In this document: positions 1-5,383 of the stretch, piece after piece
Position numbering within the stretch: the stretch's first letter is position 1
Layout: every line of letters starts with the position of its first letter
Assembly: GCA_910577415.1 (NCBI GenBank)
Contig: CAJTLK010000063.1
Span: 1 to 10,713 of the forward strand
Length of the DNA: 10,713 nucleotides
Direction: 5' to 3'
From: an uncultured Oscillospiraceae bacterium
GTDB lineage: Bacteria > Bacillota > Clostridia > Oscillospirales > Oscillospiraceae
Translations under genes and position numbers: made by a program
The notes under the pieces: generated by a model
Database searches by the model: none
Told to the model about the DNA's origin: nothing
Seen by the model: only the letters and a program-made list of their open reading frames with translations

Positions 1-633
1 GACGAGACCTTTACCGCCATGCTGGACTATATCCAGCCGGGAATGACCGAGGCCCACATCGCCGCCAAGCTGGTCTTTGAGCTGCTCTCCCGGGGCGCCC
101 AGAAGACCTCCTTCGACCCCATCGTAGCCTCCGGCCCCAACGGCTCCAAGCCCCACGCCATCCCCGGCTCCCGCCAGGTGCAAAAGGGCGACTTTATCAC
201 CATGGACTTTGGCTGCATCTATGGCGGCTACTGCTCCGACATGACCCGCACCATCGCCCTGGGACAGGTCAGCGACGACCAGCGGAAGGTCTACGAGACC
301 GTCCTGGCGGCCCAAAAGGCCGGTATCGCCGCCTCCAGAGCCGGGGTGCCCGGCTCCACCATCCACAAGACCGCCGCCAAGGTCATTGAGGATGCGGGCT
401 ATGGCCGCTTCTTCGGCCACGGCTACGGCCACAGCCTGGGCCTGGAGATCCACGAGACCCCCAACGCCCGGCCCAACGACCACACCCCCATGCCCCTGGG
501 CGCCATGGTCTCCGCCGAGCCGGGCATCTATATCCCCGGCCAGTTCGGCGTCCGTATCGAGGACGTAGTTCGGATGGAAGCGGACGGCGTCACCGACATC
601 ACCAAGTCCCCCAAGGAGCTTATCATCCTGTAA
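1..633 (+). CDS. M24B-family Xaa-Pro aminopeptidase, 3' part (5' end outside window)
   Basis: Metallopeptidase of the creatinase-like ('pita-bread') fold that removes N-terminal residues ahead of proline, in the cytoplasm. The frame is open from base 1, so the ATG at 19 is internal; the visible 210 residues are the catalytic domain, and the N-terminal creatinase-N domain would lie upstream. Counting from the first codon, the expected dinuclear metal ligands are all present: D69 (MDFG), D80 (SDMTRT), H144 (in GHGYGHSLG), E173 (AEPGIY) and E187 (RIEDVV). Their spacing (11, 29 and 14 residues for D-D, H-E and E-E) matches that of prolidases of this family as I remember them. H52 (KPHAIPG) and H151 (IHETP) fit the accessory active-site histidines. 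Methionine aminopeptidase, the related M24A family, is less likely because of the PGIYIPGQFGVRIED ending. In many Firmicutes this gene precedes efp; here a GNAT gene follows instead. Family call firm; exact substrate not determinable. Confidence 0.93.
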   Translation, partial: DETFTAMLDYIQPGMTEAHIAAKLVFELLSRGAQKTSFDPIVASGPNGSKPHAIPGSRQVQKGDFITMDFGCIYGGYCSDMTRTIALGQVSDDQRKVYETVLAAQKAGIAASRAGVPGSTIHKTAAKVIEDAGYGRFFGHGYGHSLGLEIHETPNARPNDHTPMPLGAMVSAEPGIYIPGQFGVRIEDVVRMEADGVTDITKSPKELIIL

Positions 634-646
634 CCATAACCCCATC

Positions 647-671
647 CCGGGGAGGGATCCCACCTCCCCGG
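647..671 (+). other. perfect 9-bp intercistronic hairpin
   Basis: CCGGGGAGG (647-655) is the exact reverse complement of CCTCCCCGG (663-671), with a 7-base loop GATCCCA. It lies between the peptidase stop (633) and the Shine-Dalgarno of the acetyltransferase (682-688). No T-run follows, so a classical intrinsic terminator is not supported. It more likely stabilises an mRNA 3' end or tunes downstream translation; this role is inference. Confidence 0.6.
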
Positions 672-681
672 CGGACAATGT

Positions 682-688
682 AAGGAGG
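682..688 (+). promoter_or_regulatory. Shine-Dalgarno AAGGAGG of the GNAT gene
   Basis: Consensus AAGGAGG seven bases ahead of the ATG at 696; it fixes the start of the acetyltransferase gene. It begins 10 bases after the hairpin at 647-671. Confidence 0.8.
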
Positions 689-695
689 CCGCATC

Positions 696-1370
696 ATGGT
701 CCTTGAAATCATTCAACGGGAGATCGCCACAAAAGGCATCGGCTACCTCGTTCTTCGGGATTGCCCGGAGGATCGGCTGGGCGAGGGCCTCAGTAAGGGC
801 ATGGAAAAGCTGAAAAAGTCCGGGGCCAAGACGGTCTGGGCCACCTCCCTCCCCGAGGGCGAACCCCTCAATCCCGGCCCGGTAGGCGTGTGGCGGCTCA
901 CTCACGTCCACGACATGGTCTCCATGGAGCGCTCCCTCAGTGACCGTCCCAAAGCTGGTGGTGACGCCAAACTGACCTTCCGCCCCGTCAAGCGTTCCAC
1001 CGATGAAAAGCTCTATCTGGAGCTGGTAAACCGGGCCTACTTTGATGTTCCCAATGCCAAGACCCTGCGGCAGACCGACCTGCGCGCGCCCAACCACCGC
1101 GCCGTTCTGGCCCTCCAGGGGGAGACGGCGGTGGGGGCCTACGAGTGGGACCTGAATGAGAAGACCCCCGAGCTGGTCACTTTGGCGGTGGCCCCCGAAT
1201 TCCGCCGCCAGGGCCTCGGCAGGGCCATCCTCCGCGCCGCCATGGAGGGCCTAAAGACCGCCGCCTGCGGCCTCACCGTCTCCACCGCCAATCCCACCGC
1301 CCTGGCCCTCTATGAAAGCGAGGGCTTTGTCCAGACCGGGGTGGTGTCCAGTTGGTTTGAAGTCATATAA
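696..1370 (+). CDS. GNAT-family N-acetyltransferase with an extra N-terminal region
   Basis: Predicted acetyl-CoA-dependent acyltransferase of 224 residues. The C-terminal part (about residues 92-224) is a recognisable GNAT domain: beta-strand 4 into motif A (LVTLAVAPEFRRQGLGRA, 160-177), where R-R-Q-G-L-G-R forms the pyrophosphate-binding loop, then motif B (STANPTALALYESEGF, 196-211). The first ~85 residues do not look like a GNAT core. They contain an alternating segment (GIGYLVLRDCPEDR, KTVWATSLP) that may be a degenerate second GNAT-like half or a substrate-binding region; I do not recognise it. The start is set by the consensus ribosome binding site at 682-688. It lies 62 bases behind the peptidase gene on the same strand, probably in one transcript, with a hairpin between. 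The long repeat at 1390-1525 would end transcription. Acceptor substrate unknown: small molecule, peptide or protein N-terminus are all possible. Confidence 0.88.
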   Translation: MVLEIIQREIATKGIGYLVLRDCPEDRLGEGLSKGMEKLKKSGAKTVWATSLPEGEPLNPGPVGVWRLTHVHDMVSMERSLSDRPKAGGDAKLTFRPVKRSTDEKLYLELVNRAYFDVPNAKTLRQTDLRAPNHRAVLALQGETAVGAYEWDLNEKTPELVTLAVAPEFRRQGLGRAILRAAMEGLKTAACGLTVSTANPTALALYESEGFVQTGVVSSWFEVI

Positions 1371-1389
1371 TTATGTAAACCGATTTGCG

Positions 1390-1525
1390 AAAAAAAACGC
1401 CTCCCATTTCGAGAGTGTTGTTAAAAAATCGTGTAGGGGCGGCTATCAGCCGCCCGCGGGCACATACTATGCGCCCCTACAATGGTTTTCTATCACACCG
1501 CTCCTGAAATGGGGGGCGTCTTTTT
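1390..1525. terminator. long nested inverted repeat, probable bidirectional intrinsic terminator
   Basis: Bases 1397-1421 pair with 1495-1519 as an imperfect stem. Its core, ACGCCTCCCATTTC against GAAATGGGGGGCGT, is fully paired apart from one G-T wobble. Pairing resumes at 1425-1431 with 1483-1489 and again at 1432-1441 with 1472-1481, so nearly the whole 123 bases can fold as one hairpin. It is flanked by T5 on the + strand (1521-1525) and by A8 at 1390-1397, which is T8 on the - strand. It sits between the convergent stops of the acetyltransferase (1370) and rsfS (1537). A terminator serving both strands is the natural reading. Pairing and tracts are seen directly; termination is inferred. 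Confidence 0.75.
1432..1481. repeat. small inverted-terminal repeat element (MITE/REP-like) inside the terminator loop
   Basis: A 50-base unit bounded by perfect 10-base inverted ends, TGTAGGGGCG and CGCCCCTACA. Inside are two mini-hairpins: GGGCGGCT-ATC-AGCCGCCC (1437-1455) and GCACAT-ACT-ATGCGC (1460-1474, one mismatch). The inner hairpins compete with the outer ends for pairing, as in cruciform-forming REP or MITE elements. It has no coding capacity and no obvious target duplication. From memory, GTAGGGGCG-type palindromic repeats are frequent in Oscillospiraceae genomes, but I cannot show other copies from this window. Confidence 0.55.
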
Positions 1526-1536
1526 ACGCGTTTTTC

Positions 1537-1911
1537 TCAGCCCTTTGGGCCGTTGTCCACTAAGATGCCGGTGAGGTCCACTGGGGCGGCGTCGCTCCAC
1601 AGCCGCTCCAGGTCGTAGAACTCCCGTGCCTCCTCGTTGAAAATGTGGACCACCACCGAGGAGAAGTCCAGTAGCACCCAGGTACCCTGACGGTGGCCCT
1701 CCACGTGGTGGGGCAGCTCGCCGTGATCCTCCTTCATGGCCTTCTCACAGGCGTCGGCCAGGGCCCGGATCTGGGTGGAGGAGGTGGCGGAGCAAAGAAC
1801 GAAATAGTCGGCCAGGGTAGTCAGCGGCCCGGTCTCCAGAACTTTGATATCAATGCCCTTCTTGCTGTCCAGGGCCTTGGCCAGGAACAGGGCGGTCTCT
1901 TTCGGTGTCAT
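1537..1911 (-). CDS. rsfS: ribosomal silencing factor RsfS (YbeB/Iojap family)
   Basis: Binds ribosomal protein uL14 on the 50S subunit and blocks joining with the 30S, lowering translation during starvation. The 124-residue product has the full Iojap/RsfS domain: residues 21-41 (DIKVLETG, TLADYFVLCSA), the helix QIRALADACEKAMKE (47-61), EGHRQGTWVLLDFSSVVVHIF (71-91) and the family hallmark EAREFYDLERLW (94-105). I start at the ATG at 1911 because AAGGAGGT lies nine bases upstream (1921-1928). The longer frame to 1956 would run through that ribosome binding site and add 15 residues absent from the family. It is the last gene of the minus-strand train, 112 bases after the LCP gene, and ends at the bidirectional terminator. 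The yqeK-to-rsfS order is that of Bacillus subtilis, except for the LCP gene lying between them. Confidence 0.96.
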   Translation of the reverse strand: MTPKETALFLAKALDSKKGIDIKVLETGPLTTLADYFVLCSATSSTQIRALADACEKAMKEDHGELPHHVEGHRQGTWVLLDFSSVVVHIFNEEAREFYDLERLWSDAAPVDLTGILVDNGPKG

Positions 1912-1920
1912 GTCGTCAAA

Positions 1921-1928
1921 ACCTCCTT
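1921..1928 (-). promoter_or_regulatory. Shine-Dalgarno AAGGAGGT deciding the rsfS start
   Basis: On the minus strand this reads AAGGAGGT, nine bases ahead of the ATG at 1911. It excludes the longer in-frame start at 1956, which would place the site inside the coding sequence. Confidence 0.8.
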
Positions 1929-1940
1929 CATATCTTTCGC

Positions 1941-1957
1941 CTCGCCCTTCGGGCAAG
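1941..1957 (-). other. small GAA-loop hairpin in the rsfS leader
   Basis: Minus strand CTTGCCC-GAA-GGGCGAG: a 7-bp stem with one G-U pair and a tight three-base loop. It ends 12 bases before the rsfS ribosome binding site and overlaps no gene. No U-tract follows. It may be a leader structure or processing site; this is inference. Confidence 0.45.
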
Positions 1958-1983
1958 TCTCATCATTCCGGGCTTTTTCCTCT

Positions 1984-2008
1984 CCCCACGAAAAACATTT
2001 CCGTGGGG
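1984..2008 (-). other. 11-bp hairpin just downstream of the LCP gene
   Basis: On the minus strand CCCCACGGAAA pairs with TTTTCGTGGGG (one G-U) around a three-base TGT loop, starting 15 bases after the LCP stop. The downstream minus-strand bases are purine-rich (AGAGGAAAAAG), not a U-tract. It is therefore a poor intrinsic terminator; it may attenuate or protect the 3' end between lcp and rsfS. The gap 1912-2023 holds only this, the smaller hairpin and the rsfS ribosome binding site. Confidence 0.5.
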
Positions 2009-2023
2009 GCCTTTCTTCTTTCA

Positions 2024-3841
2024 TCAAACGCCCGGCGGCAGCAGCGGGTCCTCCGGGGAGGGGCCGCCGGGGACGGAAAACTGGGTAGGCCACGGGGTGG
2101 GGTCCGGCTCAACGGGCTTAGCCGTAGCAGTAGATGGCGGCTCGTTTCCTTCAGAGGGCTTGTCTGTGGCGATGGGCTTGGGGCTTTCGTTTTCCCCCGG
2201 CTCCTCTCCGGGCCGTTGGGTGGCCCCACCGGGGCTGCCGCTCTCGGAAGGCTTTGGCGACATGGCGGGCCGGGCGCTCTCCTCCGGCTTTCCGCTCTCA
2301 GTGGGTCTCGGTGAACCGCTGGGCCGGGAGGTCTCGCCGGGGCGGGCACTTTCACCCGGTCTGGCGCTGCTGTTGGGTCTCAGCGATCCGCCGGGTCGGG
2401 AGGAGGCGTTGGGGCTGGGCTGCACTCCGGGCGGCAAAAGCGGGTCTCCCTCGCCGCTCTGGGGCGCACCGCTCTCGCCGGGGCCGGGGGTGGCGTCGGG
2501 ATCAGGCGTGGCGTCCGGGTCGGGAGTCTCATCCGGGTCAGGACTTTCATCGGGATCGGGGGTCTCACTGGGCCTGGGCACATCGTCCATAGTGGCCAGC
2601 TTCAGCTCGCCCAGGTGGATATCCTCCTCGTAGGGGTTGAAGCTGGCGTTGACGGTGGAGACGATCTGCCGGCCCACGGGCACCAGGTGCCCGTTTCCCG
2701 CCTCCGCGTAGGGCAGGGTGGCAAAGGCCACGCTGTCCATCTTCAGCCCGCCCACGGCGGACTGGGCAAAGTAGGCCAGCTCCCCCGCCGACAGGTTCGT
2801 CACTACGTTGCGCTGAAAGATGGCCAAATATTCCGTCCAGTTGTCCAGGATCACTCCGGGCTGGAGGCATTTTTTAATGGTCTCCTTCAAAAACGCCTGT
2901 TGGGTCTTGATGCGGCCAATGTCCCCCTCCCGATAGCCATAGCTCTTGGAGATGTGGCCATAATCGTCACTGTTGTGCCGCCAGCGGACCAGGCCCATGG
3001 CCCCGTTGCCGTCCAGGACCTGTTTCCCTTCTTTGAGGTCGATCTTAAAGTGCTGGGAGAGGTCGTTATAATACATATCGAAGGGCACCTCGAACTCCAC
3101 GCCTCCGATGGCGTCCACCAACTCTCCCAGGGCCTCCCACTGGATGACGGCGTGGAAGTCGGGGTAGACCCCGGTCAGCTCCTGTACCGCCTTCTTCAGC
3201 CCCTCGATCCCCTTCTCGTCGTCCCGGTAACCCCCGGTGTAGTTGTAGACCGAGTTGAGAAGTACGGTGCTGCCCTTGCACTTGACGTAGGTGTCCCGGG
3301 GCAGGCTCATGATGCTCACCTTCTGGTTGGGCACATCATAGGACGCCAGCATCATGGTGTCGGTAAGCTTTCCACCCTCGTCCTGGCTCTGTCCCACCAT
3401 GAGGAAGGTATAGAACTCCTTCTTCCTGTCGCCGGAGAGGGCGGGCAGCTCGATCTCGATCTGCTGTCCCGGATGCTCCGGGTCTTCAGTGGTAATGACC
3501 AGGGGCGGACGGGAGGCCGAGGGTCTGCCGTGCTCATCATCCACCACGGGCGGCGCGGCAAAGATGCGCCAGAAGATATATCCCACCACGATAAGGGCAG
3601 AAATAACGGTCAGCACGATATAAAGGATGCGCAAAACGCGAGCCGTCCCCGTCTGGGGGGGCGTCTCAGGCTTTTTTGCCGCCGGTTTTGCCCCGGGCCT
3701 CGGGGGCTGCTGGGACTTCCCCGCAGTCTTTTGCCCCGACTGCCGCGCCGGTTTTTGAGTGGGGGTCTTCCCCGCGGGATCAGCCTTCGCCTTCGGCTCC
3801 CGGCCCTCCGCCATGTTTTTCTTCTCTTCGCTCAAGCTCAT
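2024..3841 (-). CDS. LytR-CpsA-Psr (LCP) family cell-wall polymer ligase with long disordered C-terminal tail
   Basis: LCP enzymes move lipid-linked polymers (wall teichoic acid, capsule or other glycans) onto peptidoglycan outside the membrane. Layout of the 605 residues: a Lys/Pro/Gln-rich cytoplasmic head (1-67); one membrane helix (about 69-95, VLRILYIVLTVISALIVVGYIF region), type II topology; then an LCP domain (about 140-400). The domain has KLTDTMMLASYD (158-169), SLPRDTYV (179-186, conserved R182/D183), LNSVYN (195-200), RWRHN (286-290) and GDIGRIKTQQAF (306-317). From about 420 onward is a 185-residue Pro/Ser/Glu/Asp-rich tail. It holds hexapeptides (T/S)PDPD(A/E), many RPGES-like units, and DPLLPPGV at both 466-473 and 598-605, the latter being the C-terminus. 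Tandem TGA stops end it. The start overlaps the nadD-yqeK stop (ATGA), suggesting translational coupling, since only a weak AAAGGGA lies upstream; an ATG at 3814 is the alternative. The polymer attached cannot be told. Confidence 0.93.
   Translation of the reverse strand: MSLSEEKKNMAEGREPKAKADPAGKTPTQKPARQSGQKTAGKSQQPPRPGAKPAAKKPETPPQTGTARVLRILYIVLTVISALIVVGYIFWRIFAAPPVVDDEHGRPSASRPPLVITTEDPEHPGQQIEIELPALSGDRKKEFYTFLMVGQSQDEGGKLTDTMMLASYDVPNQKVSIMSLPRDTYVKCKGSTVLLNSVYNYTGGYRDDEKGIEGLKKAVQELTGVYPDFHAVIQWEALGELVDAIGGVEFEVPFDMYYNDLSQHFKIDLKEGKQVLDGNGAMGLVRWRHNSDDYGHISKSYGYREGDIGRIKTQQAFLKETIKKCLQPGVILDNWTEYLAIFQRNVVTNLSAGELAYFAQSAVGGLKMDSVAFATLPYAEAGNGHLVPVGRQIVSTVNASFNPYEEDIHLGELKLATMDDVPRPSETPDPDESPDPDETPDPDATPDPDATPGPGESGAPQSGEGDPLLPPGVQPSPNASSRPGGSLRPNSSARPGESARPGETSRPSGSPRPTESGKPEESARPAMSPKPSESGSPGGATQRPGEEPGENESPKPIATDKPSEGNEPPSTATAKPVEPDPTPWPTQFSVPGGPSPEDPLLPPGV
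2225..2404 (-). repeat. irregular RPGES/RPxES-type repeats in the LCP tail
   Basis: Residues 480-539 of the LCP protein are a run of degenerate five- to seven-residue units built on (S/A)-R-P-(G/S/T/A)-E/G-S, such as ARPGES, SRPSGS and SPKPSES. They are positively charged, in contrast to the acidic repeats immediately before them, so the tail is a charge-segregated low-complexity segment. Confidence 0.7.
2474..2563 (-). repeat. 18-base tandem repeats encoding (T/S)PDPD(A/E) hexapeptides in the LCP tail
   Basis: Five consecutive 18-base units encode TPDPDE, SPDPDE, TPDPDA, TPDPDA and the diverged TPGPGE (residues 427-456). Units differ mainly at third positions. This is an acidic, proline-spaced linker directly after the LCP catalytic domain and is likely extended outside the membrane. 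Such tandem coding repeats are prone to copy-number change. Confidence 0.8.
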
Positions 3842-5031
3842 GTCCCTTTCCGGTGCTCCCGCACCCAGTCCAATGCTCCCTGTGTGTTTTTATGAATGGG
3901 CACGCCACGCGCTTCAAGGTCGGCCACGCTCATTTCCAGCCCCATCTGAAGGGCGGCGTCCAGATCGGTGTCGCAAAGCCGCCGCAGCTCCTCGACGCCT
4001 TCAAAGTCCCGGTTTGGCTCCATGTAGTCGGCAAGGTATACGATCTTCTCCAAAAGGCCCATATCCGCCCGGCCCGTGGTGTGCCAATAGATGGCCCAAT
4101 ATACTTCATCGCTCTCTCCGTATACCATTTGGGCCAGGGCGGCCCCGGTCTTGGAGTGGAGGAGCTTGGCGCTTCCGGCCTCCATCTCGTCGGGGACAAT
4201 GCCCGCCCGCTTGCAAATATCCAAGTGCTCCTTCAGGGATAAGTATTTCGTGCAGTCATGGAGGATCCCCGCCCTGCGGGCCGCCTGGGGGTCCGCTCCC
4301 CAGCGCTGGGCCAGCTTTACCGCCGTCTCCTCCACTCCCAGAATGTGGGCATGGCGCTTGGCATAGACCATGGACAGCGAACAGGCACGCAGTTTCTCAT
4401 CGCTCAAATGCTTCAGATCGGCGTTGGTGCCGTAAAGACCATGGCGCAATATGTAACCATAGACCGGGTCGAGAAGTCCCTGAGGACGTTTCCCCTCCTT
4501 CAGCTCCCGCCGCACCTGGGTGGAGGAGCAGGGGTGTACCGGCAAAGGAATGACCTCCACTCTGGCCCCGTAGGTCTCAGAGAGTTTCCCAGCATGGGCC
4601 TTCATCTCCCGCAGGTCGTCTTCCTCCTCCCTGGCAAAGGCGGCAACAGCGGCCAGGGAAAGGATGACCTCCGGCTCCCGCCAATTCTGAAGGGAGAAGA
4701 GCATATCGCTGCCCATGAGCAGCCATAGCTCGTCGCCGGGATAGCGCGCCTTCATCTCCCGCAGGGTGTCCGCCGTATAGCTCTTCCCTGCCCGGTCCAG
4801 CTCCAGCCGGTCCACCTCCACGTTCCGGCCCAAGACGTCAGCCATAATGCCTGTCATAGCAAGACGGTCCTCTGCCCCGGCTCCCTCCGCCGAAAGCTCC
4901 TTGTGGGGCGGCAGGGCTGCGGGAACAAGGATCAGCTTGTCCAGCTTCAGCGCCGCGGCTGCCGCCCTGGCCGCCTCCGCGTGGCCGATGTGGGGCGGGT
5001 CAAAGCTCCCGCCATAGATGCCGATACGCAT
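3838..5031 (-). CDS. nadD: NadD-YqeK fusion: nicotinate-nucleotide adenylyltransferase plus HD-domain Ap4A hydrolase
   Basis: Single 397-residue protein carrying two enzymes that are separate neighbouring genes in Bacillus subtilis. Residues 1-200: NadD, which transfers AMP from ATP to nicotinate mononucleotide in NAD synthesis. It shows the nucleotidyltransferase motif GGSFDPPHIGH (7-17), the VPAALPPHK loop (36-44) and the SSTQVRR end motif (169-175, the family's SSTxIR). Residues about 208-397: YqeK-type HD phosphohydrolase, a symmetrical diadenosine tetraphosphatase. Its likely metal ligands are H229 (RHAHILG), H258-D259 (GILHDCTK), H292 (LLHSKTG), H317 (WHTTGR) and D335 (LADYMEP). Start: the ATG at 5031 begins MRIGIYGGSFDP and has GAGGGGG six bases upstream; a TTG at 5052 would add seven residues through that site. 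It overlaps the LCP start by four bases. Both active sites look intact. Similar fusions are known in other lineages, so this is unusual but not unprecedented. Confidence 0.95.
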   Translation of the reverse strand: MRIGIYGGSFDPPHIGHAEAARAAAAALKLDKLILVPAALPPHKELSAEGAGAEDRLAMTGIMADVLGRNVEVDRLELDRAGKSYTADTLREMKARYPGDELWLLMGSDMLFSLQNWREPEVILSLAAVAAFAREEEDDLREMKAHAGKLSETYGARVEVIPLPVHPCSSTQVRRELKEGKRPQGLLDPVYGYILRHGLYGTNADLKHLSDEKLRACSLSMVYAKRHAHILGVEETAVKLAQRWGADPQAARRAGILHDCTKYLSLKEHLDICKRAGIVPDEMEAGSAKLLHSKTGAALAQMVYGESDEVYWAIYWHTTGRADMGLLEKIVYLADYMEPNRDFEGVEELRRLCDTDLDAALQMGLEMSVADLEARGVPIHKNTQGALDWVREHRKGT

Positions 5032-5037
5032 GGTATT

Positions 5038-5044
5038 CCCCCTC
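5038..5044 (-). promoter_or_regulatory. Shine-Dalgarno GAGGGGG deciding the nadD-yqeK start
   Basis: Minus-strand GAGGGGG, six bases ahead of the ATG at 5031, in the 43-base gap after yhbY. It supports the ATG over the in-frame TTG at 5052. Confidence 0.65.
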
Positions 5045-5074
5045 TGTGCCAAAATTTCTCTTTCCAGTGGGAAT

Positions 5075-5383
5075 TTACTTTACCAGTACGATCTTATCCT
5101 TTTTGTCCTTTTTATGGCTTGGACGAAATAAAACGAATTTTGTTCCAATGACCTGCACCACCTCGCTGCGGGTGGCGGCGCTGAGGGCGTCGGCGGCCTC
5201 TCTCGGAGACAGCTCCGAGGTCTCCAGCACCCGGCACTTGATAAGCTCCCGTGCCTCCAAGGCGTCGCCGGCCTGGGTGATGAGGTTGTCTCCCAGGTCT
5301 CCCTTGCCGATGTGGAGCACCGGATCCAGGGAATTTGCCATGGCCCGAAGCTGGGCCCTCTGCTTGCTTGTCAAATCAGCCAT
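5075..5383 (-). CDS. yhbY: YhbY-family RNA-binding protein (CRM domain)
   Basis: Small (102 residues) CRM-domain protein thought to bind ribosomal RNA and help assemble the 50S subunit in the cytoplasm. The domain fills the chain: LTSKQRAQLRAMANSLDPVL (4-23) is the family's opening helix, HIGKGDLGDN (24-33) the GKxG-type RNA-binding loop, then ALEARELIKCRVLE (41-54) and QVIGTKFVLFRPS (77-89). The loop reads GKGDLGDN instead of the more usual GKxGLT, a modest deviation. A lysine-rich end (KKDKKDK, 91-97) may add RNA contacts. The ATG overlaps the rdgB stop by eight bases, and GGGAGGG (5388-5394) inside rdgB serves as ribosome binding site. It corresponds to yqeI of Bacillus subtilis, next to nadD there too. 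Confidence 0.94.
   Translation of the reverse strand: MADLTSKQRAQLRAMANSLDPVLHIGKGDLGDNLITQAGDALEARELIKCRVLETSELSPREAADALSAATRSEVVQVIGTKFVLFRPSHKKDKKDKIVLVK

Noticed and set aside
1432..1481. Insertion sequence or CRISPR unit
   Set aside because: There is no transposase, no array of direct repeats with spacers, and the unit is only 50 bases; it is at most a non-autonomous small repeat.
1912..1956. Longer N-terminus for rsfS
   Set aside because: The added codons cover the AAGGAGGT ribosome binding site and are not part of the RsfS family; the ATG at 1911 fits spacing and family length.
2024..2600. LCP tail as a frameshift artefact
   Set aside because: The tail stays in one frame with period-18 codon-aligned repeats, identical octapeptides with synonymous differences, and ends at tandem TGA stops; all are signs of a real coding sequence.
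2615..3895. Open frame on the + strand opposite the LCP gene
   Set aside because: Low-complexity Leu/Gly/His/Arg-rich translation typical of a shadow frame; the opposite strand encodes a clear LCP domain.
5032..5052. TTG start at 5052 for nadD-yqeK
   Set aside because: The ATG at 5031 directly begins the conserved NadD N-terminus and has GAGGGGG at a good distance; the extension would overlap it.
5035..5074. ATTCCC/GGGAAT inverted repeat able to pair over part of the nadD ribosome binding site
   Set aside because: Only six base pairs with a 28-base loop; expected by chance often enough that a regulatory switch is not supported.
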